Shown in pieces: positions 8,396 through 17,263 of a stretch of DNA of 64,000 nt. Source of the DNA: JANNAT01 sp031384605 (GTDB lineage Bacteria; Pseudomonadota; Alphaproteobacteria; Rhodobacterales; Rhodobacteraceae). The notes beneath the pieces were generated by a model that did no database searches, had not been told where the DNA came from, and saw only the letters and a program-made list of their open reading frames with translations. The translations under genes were made by a program, and so were the position numbers. Each line of letters opens with the position of its first letter. Positions within the stretch are counted from its first letter, which is position 1. Location: NCBI GenBank assembly GCA_031384605.1, contig JANNAT010000051.1:31606-95605 (forward strand). Reading direction: 5' to 3'.

Positions 8396-10474
8396 ATGCC
8401 AGACCTGAAACTGACATTGGCGGCGATCTTTCAGCCCACCATTCTGCTGGCTTTGGCACTGATGGCTGTCATCGTGATGATGATTTTGCCCATGCCCGCT
8501 TGGGCGCTTGATCTGGGCCTTGCGCTGTCGTTTGCTTTGGCGATCTTGATGCTGACGGTCACGCTTTTCATCGAACGCCCGCTGGATTTTTCCGCTTTTC
8601 CCACCATCCTTCTGGCATCGCTTTTGCTGCGATTGTCGCTGAATATTTCGTCGACCAAACTGATCATCGGGCAGGGTCATACCGGAACGGATGCGGCCGG
8701 CCATGTGATTGAAGGCTTTGCAGAGTTCATAATGGGCGGCAGCCTGTTGATGGGTGTGGTGATTTTTTGCGTTCTGATGATCGTGAATTTCGTCGTGATC
8801 ACCAAAGGTGCGGGACGGATGGCCGAAGTTGGGGCCCGTTTTGCGCTTGATGGCATGCCCGGAAAACAGCTGGCGATTGATGCCGATATGGCTGCGGGGG
8901 CGATTGATCACACCGAAGCGAAACGGCGGCGTGAACAGGAACTGGCCGAGACGAACTTTTTCGGCTCACTTGATGGCGCATCGAAATTTGTGAAAGGCGA
9001 TGCGATTGCTGGTTTATTGATCACCGGGTTGAATATTTTTGTAGGCTTGATCGCAGGCGTCGCCATTCACGGCATGCCCTTTGGCAAGGCCTTTGAAACC
9101 TATGCCATTTTAACCATCGGCGATGGATTGGTCAGCCAGATTCCTGCCGTTATCATCTCGGTTGCAGCGGCCCTTTTGCTATCGCGCGCAGGCGGCAAGG
9201 GCGCCGCAGATGTATCATTCTTTGCGCAGTTGGGCCGCTATCCGGGCGCGCTGGGCACTGTTGGCGTGTTGATGGCGCTATTTTCATTGGTTCCCGGAAT
9301 GCCGTTTCTGCCCTTTATGAGCGCGGGTGCGGCACTGGGGTGGTTGTCGTGGCGGATGATTAAAATGAACCGCATTGCCGCCATAGAAGCCCTGCCTTTG
9401 GCCGAACTTCCGCCAAAAAAGCAATTGGGCGACGTTCTGGATTTTGATGAAATTCACATCGAATTTGCGCCCAATCTTGTGGGTATGGTGCTTGATCCGG
9501 CCACTGGGCTGGACATTCGCATCGCCAATATGCGCACGCATGTGGCCACCGCTTTTGGTTTGATCCTGCCGGAAATGCGCCTTACGGATGAGGCGGCTTT
9601 GCCCCCCGGCACCTACCGCATCCGCCTTCAGGGCGTCGAACGGGTGCGCGACCGGCTGGTGCCGGACCGGGTTTTGGTTTTGCTGGCAGACGGGGTTGCG
9701 GCCCCCGATGGGCAAGACATCCGCGAACCGGTTTACGGCGCGCCCGCCCGTTGGATACGGCCCGATCATCAGGAAGACGCTGCTTTGCTTGGCTTAACTG
9801 TGGTCTCACCCGCCGAAGTTTTGGCCACCCATCTGTTGGAAGTGATCCGCGGCAATTTGGCCCGCCTTTTGTCGATGCGCAGTTTGCGCCGCCTGCTGGA
9901 TGAGTTTTCGAACCTGTCAGATCCTGCACGCAGCGAATCGAACCGTCGGCTTTTGGATGATCTGGTGCCGGATAAAGTGCCGCCAGAATTGCTGTTAACC
10001 GTGTTGCGCCTGCTGCTGGAAGAGCGGGTTTCGATCCGAAACTTGCCGCTTATCCTTGAATCCATTGCCGAGGCCCGCGGTATGGGTACGCCCGAGGCGA
10101 TCTGTGAACATGTCCGTCAACGGTTGGGGTTTCAACTGGTGGCAGAGTTAAAGCGCGACGATGGCACCATCCCGTTGATTCAACTTGCCCCGGAATGGGA
10201 GAAAACCTTTGTCACCTATCAAATGGACAGTGAAAAAGGTCTACGCGATGTGGCCTTGCCCCCCGAACAATTTAGCCGCCTTGCCAATGCCATAGCTGAA
10301 CGGTTGAACCGCGCAGCTGACACTGGCACCTACCCGGCTTTGGTAACTTCAACTCTGCGCCGCCGCTTTTTGCGCACGGTTTTGGGGGCCAAAGGGTTAA
10401 CCGCGCCGGTGTTGTCTTATGAAGAAATCGGCATGGATGCCCGCCCCGCAATGGTGGGTGTGGTGCCGGCGTGA
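8396..10474 (+). CDS. flhA: FlhA, flagellar export gate protein
   Basis: FlhA is the nonameric export gate that docks substrates and uses the proton motive force. The 692-residue protein has eight membrane segments in the first about 330 residues. Its FHIPEP region reads AGRMAEVGARFALDGMPGKQ (about 137-156) followed by the TEAKRRREQELAE loop. A large cytoplasmic domain follows, with the conserved end RRFLRTVLG and SYEEI. Length matches the family. It follows sltF by 2 bp and overlaps fliR, so the export genes flhA-fliR-flhB are translationally coupled. Confidence 0.97.
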   Translation: MPDLKLTLAAIFQPTILLALALMAVIVMMILPMPAWALDLGLALSFALAILMLTVTLFIERPLDFSAFPTILLASLLLRLSLNISSTKLIIGQGHTGTDAAGHVIEGFAEFIMGGSLLMGVVIFCVLMIVNFVVITKGAGRMAEVGARFALDGMPGKQLAIDADMAAGAIDHTEAKRRREQELAETNFFGSLDGASKFVKGDAIAGLLITGLNIFVGLIAGVAIHGMPFGKAFETYAILTIGDGLVSQIPAVIISVAAALLLSRAGGKGAADVSFFAQLGRYPGALGTVGVLMALFSLVPGMPFLPFMSAGAALGWLSWRMIKMNRIAAIEALPLAELPPKKQLGDVLDFDEIHIEFAPNLVGMVLDPATGLDIRIANMRTHVATAFGLILPEMRLTDEAALPPGTYRIRLQGVERVRDRLVPDRVLVLLADGVAAPDGQDIREPVYGAPARWIRPDHQEDAALLGLTVVSPAEVLATHLLEVIRGNLARLLSMRSLRRLLDEFSNLSDPARSESNRRLLDDLVPDKVPPELLLTVLRLLLEERVSIRNLPLILESIAEARGMGTPEAICEHVRQRLGFQLVAELKRDDGTIPLIQLAPEWEKTFVTYQMDSEKGLRDVALPPEQFSRLANAIAERLNRAADTGTYPALVTSTLRRRFLRTVLGAKGLTAPVLSYEEIGMDARPAMVGVVPA

Positions 10475-11247
10475 CTGAGATGATGCCCCTGCTGTCCGAG
10501 TTGAGCGGCATGGGTGCCGATATGCTGTGGGCGGCTTTGCTGGTATTTCTGCGCATCGGGGCGGCGATGGCGCTGCTGCCGGCTTTTGGCGAACAATCCG
10601 TGCCGCAGCGTCTGCGGTTGGTGCTGGCGTTGGCGTTCACTGCAATCGTGGCCCCTGCAGCAGGCCCGCTGCCCGATACTGAAACAGGCATTTTGCTGCC
10701 CTGCATGGTTGAGGTTCTGGTGGGGCTGGCCTTGGGCATTTCCCTGCGCCTGTTCATCCTTGCCCTGCAAATCGCTGCCGCAATCGCCGCCCAAGCCACC
10801 AGCCTGTCGCAGCTTTTTGGCGGCGTTGGCCCCGAACCCCAGCCGGCGATCGCCAATTTGCTGGTGATGGCCGGTCTTGCCTTGGCGGTGGCATCGGGCC
10901 TGCATGTGCATGTAGCACAACTGCTGATCCTGTCTTATCAGATGCTGCCGGCGGGGTCGGTGCCGGGATCAGATGACATGGCGCAATGGGGGGTTGCCCG
11001 GGTCGCACATGCGTTTGCATTGGGATTTGCATTGGCGGCGCCGTTTACCATCGCCTCGCTGCTTTACAACATTGCCCTTGGCGTCATCAACCGCGCCATG
11101 CCCGCGCTGATGGTGTCGTTCATCGGCGCGCCCGCCCTTGCTTTGGGTGGCATCGCGCTGATGGCAATTGTGACCCCGCTTATTCTGGTGATCTGGCAGC
11201 AGTCTTTTCAGGCTTTTCTGGCCCAACCCTTCAGCGGTGCCCAATGA
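10471..11247 (+). CDS. fliR: FliR, flagellar export gate protein
   Basis: FliR is a membrane subunit of the export gate, with FliP and FliQ. The GTG at 10471 overlaps the flhA stop; an ATG at 10480 is an alternative. The 258-residue product has about six hydrophobic segments and FliR motifs: LLVFLRIGAAMALLPAFGE (about 25-43), VPQRLRLVLALAFTAIVAP, VLVGLALGISLRLFILALQ, and LGVINRAMPALMVSFIGAP toward the C terminus. Its stop overlaps the flhB ATG by 4 bp. Confidence 0.95.
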   Translation: MTEMMPLLSELSGMGADMLWAALLVFLRIGAAMALLPAFGEQSVPQRLRLVLALAFTAIVAPAAGPLPDTETGILLPCMVEVLVGLALGISLRLFILALQIAAAIAAQATSLSQLFGGVGPEPQPAIANLLVMAGLALAVASGLHVHVAQLLILSYQMLPAGSVPGSDDMAQWGVARVAHAFALGFALAAPFTIASLLYNIALGVINRAMPALMVSFIGAPALALGGIALMAIVTPLILVIWQQSFQAFLAQPFSGAQ

Positions 11248-12326
11248 GCGAGGAAGATCAGGACGACAAGACCCACGATCCGTCGCAAAAGCGGCTCGAT
11301 GATGCCCGAAAGCGGGGCGAAATTGCCAAATCGGCCGACCTGGCTGTGGCCGCCAGCTATGCCGGATTGTGGTTGGCGTTGGCGGTCGCTGGGGGGGCGA
11401 TTGTCGATGGGTTTGGAACAGCCGGAATTGCGGTTTTGCAGCGTGCAGATCGGCTTGCACCCTTGATGCTGTCCAGTGGCAGCACCGTGGGGGCGGGGTG
11501 GGCGGCAGCCAATATCGCCGCCTCTGCCGCTTTGTTTGTCGTTCCTGCTTTAGCGGTTTTGTTGGCGCTGGCTGCACAAGGGGCCATTTTGTTCGCGCCG
11601 GAAAAGCTGGAACCAAAATGGTCGCGCGTCTCACCGCTGGCCACCGCCAAACAAAAATTTGGCCGTGAGGGGCTATTCGAATTCGCCAAATCCATGCTTA
11701 AAATGGTCGTGGTGTCGGTGTTTCTTGGCTGGCATCTGATCGCCCGCGCGCCGCAAATTCTGGGTAGTGCAAATCTTGCCCCCGCCGTTAGCATGCAGGT
11801 GATGCTGACACTGATGATCGAGTTTTTGGGGCTGGTGCTGTTGATCGTCACGGTGTTTGGCGCGGCCGATTACCTATGGCAGCGCGCGCAACATCTGCGC
11901 CGCAATATGATGTCGCGCAAAGACCTTATGGATGAGATGAAAGAGTCTGAAGGCGATCCGTATGTGAAAATGCAGCGTCGCCAGCGTGGGCAAGAGATTG
12001 CAACCAACCGGATGCTGCAAGATGTGCCGAATGCCGATGTGATTATCGTCAATCCCACCCATTACGCTGTCGCGTTGAAATGGAACCGCAAGGCCAAGGG
12101 CCCCCCCATTTGCGTGGCCAAAGGCGCTGATGAGATTGCCGCGCGCATCCGTGAAAAGGCGATTGCTGCTGGCGTTCCGCTGCATTCCGATCCACCAACC
12201 GCCCGCGCGGTATATGCAACGGTCGATATTGGCCGACCAATTTTGCCCGAACAGTACCGCGCCGTGGCCGCCGCCGTGCGTTTTGCCGAATCCATGCGCA
12301 AGCGCAGCAAAGGTATGGTGCGATGA
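11244..12326 (+). CDS. flhB: FlhB, flagellar export switch protein
   Basis: FlhB switches export from rod/hook to filament substrates. I start at the ATG at 11244, which overlaps the fliR stop; the reading frame is open further upstream but that part is only the shadow of fliR. The 360-residue protein starts SEEDQDDKTHDPSQKRLDDA, typical for the family. It has four membrane segments in the first about 210 residues, a cytoplasmic linker, and the autocleavage motif NPTH at about 269-272, the same position as in enteric FlhB. The C terminus overlaps the next gene by 4 bp. Confidence 0.96.
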   Translation: MSEEDQDDKTHDPSQKRLDDARKRGEIAKSADLAVAASYAGLWLALAVAGGAIVDGFGTAGIAVLQRADRLAPLMLSSGSTVGAGWAAANIAASAALFVVPALAVLLALAAQGAILFAPEKLEPKWSRVSPLATAKQKFGREGLFEFAKSMLKMVVVSVFLGWHLIARAPQILGSANLAPAVSMQVMLTLMIEFLGLVLLIVTVFGAADYLWQRAQHLRRNMMSRKDLMDEMKESEGDPYVKMQRRQRGQEIATNRMLQDVPNADVIIVNPTHYAVALKWNRKAKGPPICVAKGADEIAARIREKAIAAGVPLHSDPPTARAVYATVDIGRPILPEQYRAVAAAVRFAESMRKRSKGMVR

Positions 12327-12682
12327 CCAAACAAGATCAGATGCAGCGCTTGCAGCAAGTGGCAGGGCTGCTGTTCGACAGCAAATTGGTCGACCTGAAG
12401 GCGGCCGCGCGCGCAATGCAAGAAACCAAAGATCACCTGGTGGATTTGATTGCCCTGCCCGTGCAGGCATGTGAATTGCCTGCGACCACAATGGCAGTTA
12501 CCGGGTTGCGGTATGACCGCTGGGCAGATGTGCGGCGCGCAGAACTGAACCTGACTTTGGCGCGCCAAACAGCTGAATGGCTGGACGCCCGGGATGCCGC
12601 CCGTCTGGCCTTTGGCAAGACCCGAGCACTAGACGCTGTCAAAGCCAAAATGCGTGCGGCCGCAGCGCGTCAACACCAGTAA
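12323..12682 (+). CDS. Small helical flagellar protein, FliJ-like candidate
   Basis: I do not recognise the family with certainty. The 119-residue protein is almost fully helical and charged, with a likely coiled coil across about 1-45 and again 75-119 (RRAELNLTLARQTAEWLDARD then AARLAFGKTRALD). Length, charge and the AFGKTRAL-type end resemble FliJ, the general export chaperone. fliI in this window is not followed by a fliJ gene, so this protein may fill that role. It overlaps flhB by 4 bp, which ties it to the export apparatus. The FliJ reading is inference. Confidence 0.75.
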   Translation: MTKQDQMQRLQQVAGLLFDSKLVDLKAAARAMQETKDHLVDLIALPVQACELPATTMAVTGLRYDRWADVRRAELNLTLARQTAEWLDARDAARLAFGKTRALDAVKAKMRAAAARQHQ

Positions 12683-12688
12683 CGCGGT

Positions 12689-13180
12689 TCAACCCGCCTG
12701 ATCCTGCCGCGCGATATCGCTGATCAGCACATCCGTTACATCATCGCCCAAAGTTGATTTGGCCGCCTCTAACAAAGCCGTGCGCAAAAACACCAGATTT
12801 GCCCCATCGGTAAAAGCACCTTCAAACCCGCCTGCGTTGGCGTGATCAAACAGCACTTGCAACAGCGCATCCCGCACTTTGGGTTCGCGGCTGTAGATCT
12901 TTTCCGCCGCCCCCTTTTTCACTTCCAGACTTAGGGCCAGGATCACCATCGACGTCACGCGCCCATCTTGCAAAACCGGCACAACGAACTGATTGTTCAA
13001 TTTGACATACTCGGGCAAAGACTCGGGGTCTAATTCAGTCTCTGCCTTGGTGGGCGCGGGGTCTTCCGTTGTGGCAGCATCTGCGGCGACCTCGGGCTTG
13101 GGTCGCAAGTATAAACCCGCCGTTAAGCCCGCGCTTAATCCTACCAAGGCCAGAATAATAGGGAAAAGTTTTTTCATCAA
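12689..13180 (-). CDS. FliL-family basal-body associated protein (second copy)
   Basis: The 163-residue product has an N-terminal membrane segment (about 4-26), an acidic/Ala-rich linker to about 52, and a periplasmic domain with LPEYVKLNNQFVVPVL, MVILALSLEV and KVRDALLQVLFDHA. The pattern of a short hydrophobic anchor plus this domain is the FliL type, and equivalent genes in related bacteria are labelled FliL. It differs strongly from the FliL at 2996-3475. The stop lies 6 bp from the end of the convergent FliJ-like gene. It follows flgH by 6 bp, so it closes the flgB-to-flgH operon. Confidence 0.8.
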   Translation of the reverse strand: MMKKLFPIILALVGLSAGLTAGLYLRPKPEVAADAATTEDPAPTKAETELDPESLPEYVKLNNQFVVPVLQDGRVTSMVILALSLEVKKGAAEKIYSREPKVRDALLQVLFDHANAGGFEGAFTDGANLVFLRTALLEAAKSTLGDDVTDVLISDIARQDQAG

Positions 13181-13186
13181 ATCGTC

Positions 13187-13906
13187 CTAAAAGGGCAACA
13201 AAACATCAGCCACTTGCTGGCCATAGCGGGGTTGCTGCACATCCGATATCTGGCCGCGCCCGCCATAAGAAATCTGCGCGCCTGCGATTTTGTCATAGGT
13301 GATCTCATTCTGGCGTGAGATATCGACGGGGCGCACAAACCCCGTCACCAAAAGCGCGCGCAACTCAAAGTTCACCCGCACCTCTTGCTGGCCTTCAATC
13401 CGCAAAACCCCGTTTGGCAATTCTTCCACCACAGTGGCCGCCACCCGCAGCATCAGCTTTTCGTTGCGCGCAACAGATCCATCGCCCGAATACGTCGACG
13501 CAGAGTTGATCGCCACCGCGTCTGCACTGCTGGCCCCGTCAGGCAATTGCCCGTCAATCACCTGTGGAATGCCAAAAAGCGATGGCACCCCCATGGTTTC
13601 CTTGCCGCTGCGGCTGCGATCGGTTGAATTTTTGATCACCGCAGACTCATCGATTTCGATCACGACTGTCAAAATATCACCGCGCCGCGTGGCCCGCCTG
13701 TCGCCAAACAATGAACTGCGCCCTGCCGTCCACAAAGACGCCTGATCGCCGGGGCCTTGGGGGGCCACATCTTCGGGCAGCGGGTTAGAATACATCGCGA
13801 AATTCTGATAACTGCCCTCCAGCGGGGTAAAGTCGGGCGCACGGCCAACTTGTTCCAGGCGCCCGCAGGCGGTAAGTGTAATTAAACATATAAAAATCAA
13901 ACGCAT
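13187..13906 (-). CDS. flgH: FlgH, flagellar L-ring lipoprotein
   Basis: FlgH forms the L ring in the outer membrane. The 239-residue protein begins with a lipoprotein signal whose lipobox is LTAC (Cys14). It contains SLWTAGRSSLFGDRRATRRG followed by DILTVVIEIDESA, the RSRSGKETMG stretch, and the closing pattern ITYDKIAGAQISYGGRGQIS typical of FlgH. It is preceded by flgA (12-bp gap) and followed by the second FliL-like gene. The P-ring gene flgI is not adjacent and is not in the window. Confidence 0.95.
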   Translation of the reverse strand: MRLIFICLITLTACGRLEQVGRAPDFTPLEGSYQNFAMYSNPLPEDVAPQGPGDQASLWTAGRSSLFGDRRATRRGDILTVVIEIDESAVIKNSTDRSRSGKETMGVPSLFGIPQVIDGQLPDGASSADAVAINSASTYSGDGSVARNEKLMLRVAATVVEELPNGVLRIEGQQEVRVNFELRALLVTGFVRPVDISRQNEITYDKIAGAQISYGGRGQISDVQQPRYGQQVADVLLPF

Positions 13907-13918
13907 AGGGATTTTCCT

Positions 13919-14335
13919 TCACGAATTAGGACCAACACGCGCCACACCGTCTGCGCCGATTTCGGCACTGACCGTCGTGCGTGAGGCCAGGTTCATCACC
14001 TCTATCACCGCGCCCACCCCGCCACGGGACAGCGCACGGCCTTCGGTTAGTATCGTCAAACCGCCGGCAACATAGGCCAGTGGGATGATCTGATTGCGTT
14101 CCACCAACGCACTTTTGCCCAGATCGCCGGCGCGGATCGGCCGGCCCGGATAGATCGCCACCCGCGCCTCTTGGCCAATGGCCGCAGCCGCGTCTGACAG
14201 GGCACCCGGAATATCCATCGCAACCAGCGTCATATCTTCGGCGGTAAGTTCGGTCTGCGCCCTGATCACCCGCGTGGCGACAAGGCTATCGGCCAGCGCC
14301 GGAAACGGGGCCAGTATCAACAGTATCCGCCACAT
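13919..14335 (-). CDS. flgA: FlgA, P-ring assembly chaperone
   Basis: FlgA is the periplasmic chaperone for P-ring assembly. The 138-residue product has a signal peptide (about 1-15, ending ALA) and the SAF-like FlgA core: VATRVIRAQTELTAEDMTLV, YPGRPIRAGDLGKSALVERN and GGVGAVIEVMNLASRTTVSA, with VARVGPNS at the C terminus. It is shorter than enteric FlgA (about 219 residues) because only the C-terminal SAF domain is present, as in other alphaproteobacteria. Its start touches the flgG stop. Confidence 0.93.
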   Translation of the reverse strand: MWRILLILAPFPALADSLVATRVIRAQTELTAEDMTLVAMDIPGALSDAAAAIGQEARVAIYPGRPIRAGDLGKSALVERNQIIPLAYVAGGLTILTEGRALSRGGVGAVIEVMNLASRTTVSAEIGADGVARVGPNS

Positions 14336-15120
14336 CAGCGCACCTGCGTGGTGGCAGACAGCATTTGATCGGCGGCTGTGATAACCTTGGCGTTCAACTC
14401 ATATCCGCGCTGCGCCTTGATCAATTCGGACACCTCGCGCACCGGATCAACGGTGCTTTCCTCAAGATAGCCTTGCCGCAACGTGCCCAAACCATCCAGC
14501 CCCGGCGTGCCCACCAATGGCGGGCCGGACGCGGGGCTTTCCAGATAGAGGTTCGATCCCATCGCCTCCAGGCCCTTTTCGTTGGTGAATCCCACCAGCC
14601 CGATCTGGCCCAGCAATTGCGAAGAAACCTGACCACTGAAAAACGCATAAACCTCGCCATCGGCATTGATCGTCACACTGCGGGCATCCGACGGAATCGT
14701 CATGCCGGGGGCCACCTGATAGCCATCGGCAGTCACGATCAGCCCATCGCCCGTGCGTTTCAATGACCCATCGCGCGTATAGCCCGACGCCCCCGAGGGC
14801 AGCGTGACCTCAATATACCCCCGCCCTTCGATGGCCACATCCAGATCACCGCCGGTTTGCGCCAAAGTGCCTTGGCCCAAAACCACCGATACCGCAGAAG
14901 GCCGCACGCCCAGTCCCATTTGAATACCGGTCGGCAAAATAGACCCATCCTGCGCCGAAACCGTCCCCGGTTTGGCCAGCTGTTGATAATGCAGATCGGC
15001 GAAATCGGCGCGCCGGGCGTTATACCCAGTGGTCGACATGTTGGCCAGATTGTTGGCCACCACATCGACCCGCATTTGTTGCGCGCTCATACCCGAGGCG
15101 GCGATTTGAAGGGCGTTCAT
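14335..15120 (-). CDS. flgG: FlgG, distal rod protein
   Basis: FlgG builds the distal rod. The 261-residue protein has the N-terminal rod motif (MNALQIAASGMSAQQMRVDV then NNLANMSTTGYNARRADF), the hook/basal-body core with GYIEVTLPSGASGYTRDG, and the C-terminal signature VREVSELIKAQRGYELNAKV. Length is the usual 260-262 residues. It lies between flgF (9-bp gap) and flgA. Confidence 0.97.
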   Translation of the reverse strand: MNALQIAASGMSAQQMRVDVVANNLANMSTTGYNARRADFADLHYQQLAKPGTVSAQDGSILPTGIQMGLGVRPSAVSVVLGQGTLAQTGGDLDVAIEGRGYIEVTLPSGASGYTRDGSLKRTGDGLIVTADGYQVAPGMTIPSDARSVTINADGEVYAFFSGQVSSQLLGQIGLVGFTNEKGLEAMGSNLYLESPASGPPLVGTPGLDGLGTLRQGYLEESTVDPVREVSELIKAQRGYELNAKVITAADQMLSATTQVR

Positions 15121-15129
15121 CGTGGTTTC

Positions 15130-15840
15130 CTATCGGCCAAGGGTTTCAACAACGGCGCGCACGCGCTTATCTTCTTGATCCATAAAGCTTTGTCCCAATT
15201 CATAGGCGCGCTGCACTTCGATCATCCGGGCGATTTCCATCACCGGGTTGACGTTGCTGTCTTCCAGATAGCCCTGCAGAATGGTACCCTGATCGGTGGG
15301 CTCCATATCTGCGGCCGAAAACATCGTGCCGGCCTGATGTTGCAACGTCAGCGGATCACTGGGCTGCCACAGCCCGATGCGCGCAACAGGCGCCCCATCG
15401 GCAGAAACCGTGCCGTCTTGCGCCACCGCCACCGACCGCGCAGTTGGGGGCACGAATACCGGCGCACCCCCCTGATCCAGCAGGCGGTAGCCGTCATTGG
15501 TCATCAACTCGCCCGCGGCTGACGGTGTGAAATTGCCCGCCCGCGTCAGCCGTTCGCCTTGCGGCGTCTCAACCAGGAAGAACCCATCGCCTTGAATGGC
15601 AAAATCAAACGCGGCCCCGGTCTGGCTGATCCCGGCTTGGGTCAGATCCACCACGCGCCCGGACGCATGCGCCATCGACAGCGACGGCCCCGTATCCATT
15701 CGGGCCACGTATTCCTCAAACACAACGCCCTCGCGCCGGAACCCCGATGTGGAAATATTGGCGATGTTGTTGGCCACTACCTGCATTTCGCGCATCAAAC
15801 CCGATTGCCGGGTCAGCGCCGTATATCCTGCGGCGTCCAT
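15130..15840 (-). CDS. flgF: FlgF, proximal rod protein
   Basis: FlgF is a proximal rod subunit. The 236-residue protein has the rod N terminus (AAGYTALTRQSGLMREMQVV then NNIANISTSGFRREGVVFEE), a GDGFFLVETPQGERLTRAG stretch and the C-terminal EIARMIEVQRAYELGQ. It abuts the fliQ stop exactly and sits just before flgG. Confidence 0.95.
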   Translation of the reverse strand: MDAAGYTALTRQSGLMREMQVVANNIANISTSGFRREGVVFEEYVARMDTGPSLSMAHASGRVVDLTQAGISQTGAAFDFAIQGDGFFLVETPQGERLTRAGNFTPSAAGELMTNDGYRLLDQGGAPVFVPPTARSVAVAQDGTVSADGAPVARIGLWQPSDPLTLQHQAGTMFSAADMEPTDQGTILQGYLEDSNVNPVMEIARMIEVQRAYELGQSFMDQEDKRVRAVVETLGR

Positions 15841-16107
15841 CTAAACCCCCGCAATCAAAGGGATAATCTGGTCAGTGAAAAATGAAACCAGCGTGGCCGT
15901 CATGAAACTCATCGACACCCAGAACACCACCAGCATTGCGCCAACTTTGGGCACAAACGTCAGCGTCATTTCCTGAATCGATGTCAGCGCCTGAAACAAC
16001 CCGACAACCACCCCCGCCACCAGCGCCACCACCAGCAACGGGGCCGACATGATCACCGCCGCCCACAGGCCTTGGCGCAAAACATCATAAATCATCTGCT
16101 CGGTCAT
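15841..16107 (-). CDS. fliQ: FliQ, flagellar export gate protein
   Basis: FliQ is a small export-gate subunit. The 88-residue protein has two long hydrophobic helices (about 12-37 and 50-75) and the FliQ signature APLLVVALVAGVVVGLFQAL followed by TSIQEMTLTFVPK. Its placement between fliE and flgF is typical of this family and separates it from fliP and fliR, which lie elsewhere in the locus. It overlaps fliE by 4 bp. Confidence 0.96.
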   Translation of the reverse strand: MTEQMIYDVLRQGLWAAVIMSAPLLVVALVAGVVVGLFQALTSIQEMTLTFVPKVGAMLVVFWVSMSFMTATLVSFFTDQIIPLIAGV

Positions 16108-16394
16108 ACCGGCATCCTCAGGATTTCCTGATACGCCTCGACCACTTTGTCGCGCACGGTTGCCACGGTTTCGACGGCCAGTTGCGATGACGCCAAGGCT
16201 TGCACCAAGGCATGCGGATCGGCCCCCCCCGTCATCGCCGAACGCGCGGTTTGTTCGCCCTGCGCCAAGGTTTCGGCAAACCGCCCGACAAATTGCGCGA
16301 ACCCGGATTCCGCGGCACTTGGTTGCGGTGACGGCGCCGCCGCCGTTCGGGCTGCCGCATAGGATTGGGCCGCAAGAGAAGCTTTAACATCCAT
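16104..16394 (-). CDS. fliE: FliE, MS ring-rod junction protein
   Basis: FliE joins the MS ring to the rod. The 96-residue protein has a Pro/Ala-rich N-terminal part and a helical C-terminal half with the FliE pattern: FAETLAQGEQTARSAMTGGA, DPHALVQALASSQLAVETV and the end VRDKVVEAYQEILRMPV. It follows flgC by 11 bp and overlaps fliQ by 4 bp. Confidence 0.95.
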   Translation of the reverse strand: MDVKASLAAQSYAAARTAAAPSPQPSAAESGFAQFVGRFAETLAQGEQTARSAMTGGADPHALVQALASSQLAVETVATVRDKVVEAYQEILRMPV

Positions 16395-16405
16395 TCTGGA
16401 TTTCC

Positions 16406-16786
16406 TTACCTGCGCAGCAGATCAAACAGGCTTTGCGTCATCTGCCGCGCCTGATCGAACATTTTCAAATTGGCCTCGTAACTGCGCTGGGCTTCGCGCG
16501 CGTCGGCGATTTCGATCACCAGATCGACGTTTGACCCATCATAATTGCCCGACGCATCAGCCAGCGGATTGCCCGGATCATAGATACTGGTCAGCGGGCT
16601 TTGATCCAGTTGCACGCGGGTGGTTTCCACCAAACCGCTGTCCATCGCCGCCTGAAACCCAATCACTTTACGTCGATATCCGGGTGTGTCTGCATTGGCG
16701 ATGTTTTCCGACACATGCTGCAATCGCGCGGCTTGCGATTCCATGCCAGAGGCGGCGAAGGATAAAGAGGCTAATAAATCAGACAT
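16406..16786 (-). CDS. flgC: FlgC, proximal rod protein
   Basis: FlgC is a proximal rod subunit. The 126-residue protein shows the rod N terminus (LSFAASGMESQAARLQHVSE then NIANADTPGYRRKVIGF), a short middle part and the C-terminal ADAREAQRSYEANLKMFDQA. Length is near the family norm of about 135 residues. It lies 12 bp after flgB. Confidence 0.95.
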   Translation of the reverse strand: MSDLLASLSFAASGMESQAARLQHVSENIANADTPGYRRKVIGFQAAMDSGLVETTRVQLDQSPLTSIYDPGNPLADASGNYDGSNVDLVIEIADAREAQRSYEANLKMFDQARQMTQSLFDLLRR

Positions 16787-16798
16787 TTACCGAACCCC

Positions 16799-17179
16799 CT
16801 ACCGCGACCGGCCAAGCGCGGCGCGGATGATGTCAGAGGTATTGCGATAAATCGCCAAAGCCATTTCGTGATCTTGCCGCACACCGGCGGCCTTGACCAT
16901 TTCTTGTTCCAGCGACACCGAATTTCCATTCGGCGCGCCGGTGTTTTTGTCGCGCCGCACCAGGGGTTCCATCAGGCTGTCGCCCGCGTTCGCATGCCCG
17001 GGCCGCGTTGTGCGCATTCCCCCCGCCTCTGCATAGCTTTCGGCAAAGGACGGCATGTCCATCGCCTTATATCCCGGCGTATCGGCATTGGCGACGTTCC
17101 GGGCAATCACACCCATGCGCGCCCCGGCCTGCGATGCCATTGTCTGCGCCATTCTGGTCAGCTCTAGTTTTTCAAACAT
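16799..17179 (-). CDS. flgB: FlgB, proximal rod protein
   Basis: FlgB is a proximal rod subunit. I choose the ATG at 17179-17177, because a GAGGGAGA ribosome site lies about 8 bases upstream and the protein then starts MFEKLELTRMAQTMASQ as in relatives; an upstream in-frame start at 17209 is open but adds an unusual 10-residue extension. The 126-residue product has the NVANADTPGYKAMDM rod motif and the C-terminal DHEMALAIYRNTSDIIRAAL. It heads the minus-strand rod operon and diverges from fliI. Confidence 0.94.
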   Translation of the reverse strand: MFEKLELTRMAQTMASQAGARMGVIARNVANADTPGYKAMDMPSFAESYAEAGGMRTTRPGHANAGDSLMEPLVRRDKNTGAPNGNSVSLEQEMVKAAGVRQDHEMALAIYRNTSDIIRAALGRSR

Positions 17180-17263
17180 CGGGGCTTCTCCCTCGATCCA
17201 CTTCACCAAGCCTTAAGGGTGATTCCTTTAGAAAGGGTAAGCAAAGAACAAAGAGTGATTCTA

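Noticed and set aside
10986..11243. N-terminal extension of flhB by 86 codons
   Set aside because: It is the out-of-frame shadow of fliR; the ATG at 11244 overlaps the fliR stop and gives the standard FlhB N terminus and NPTH position.
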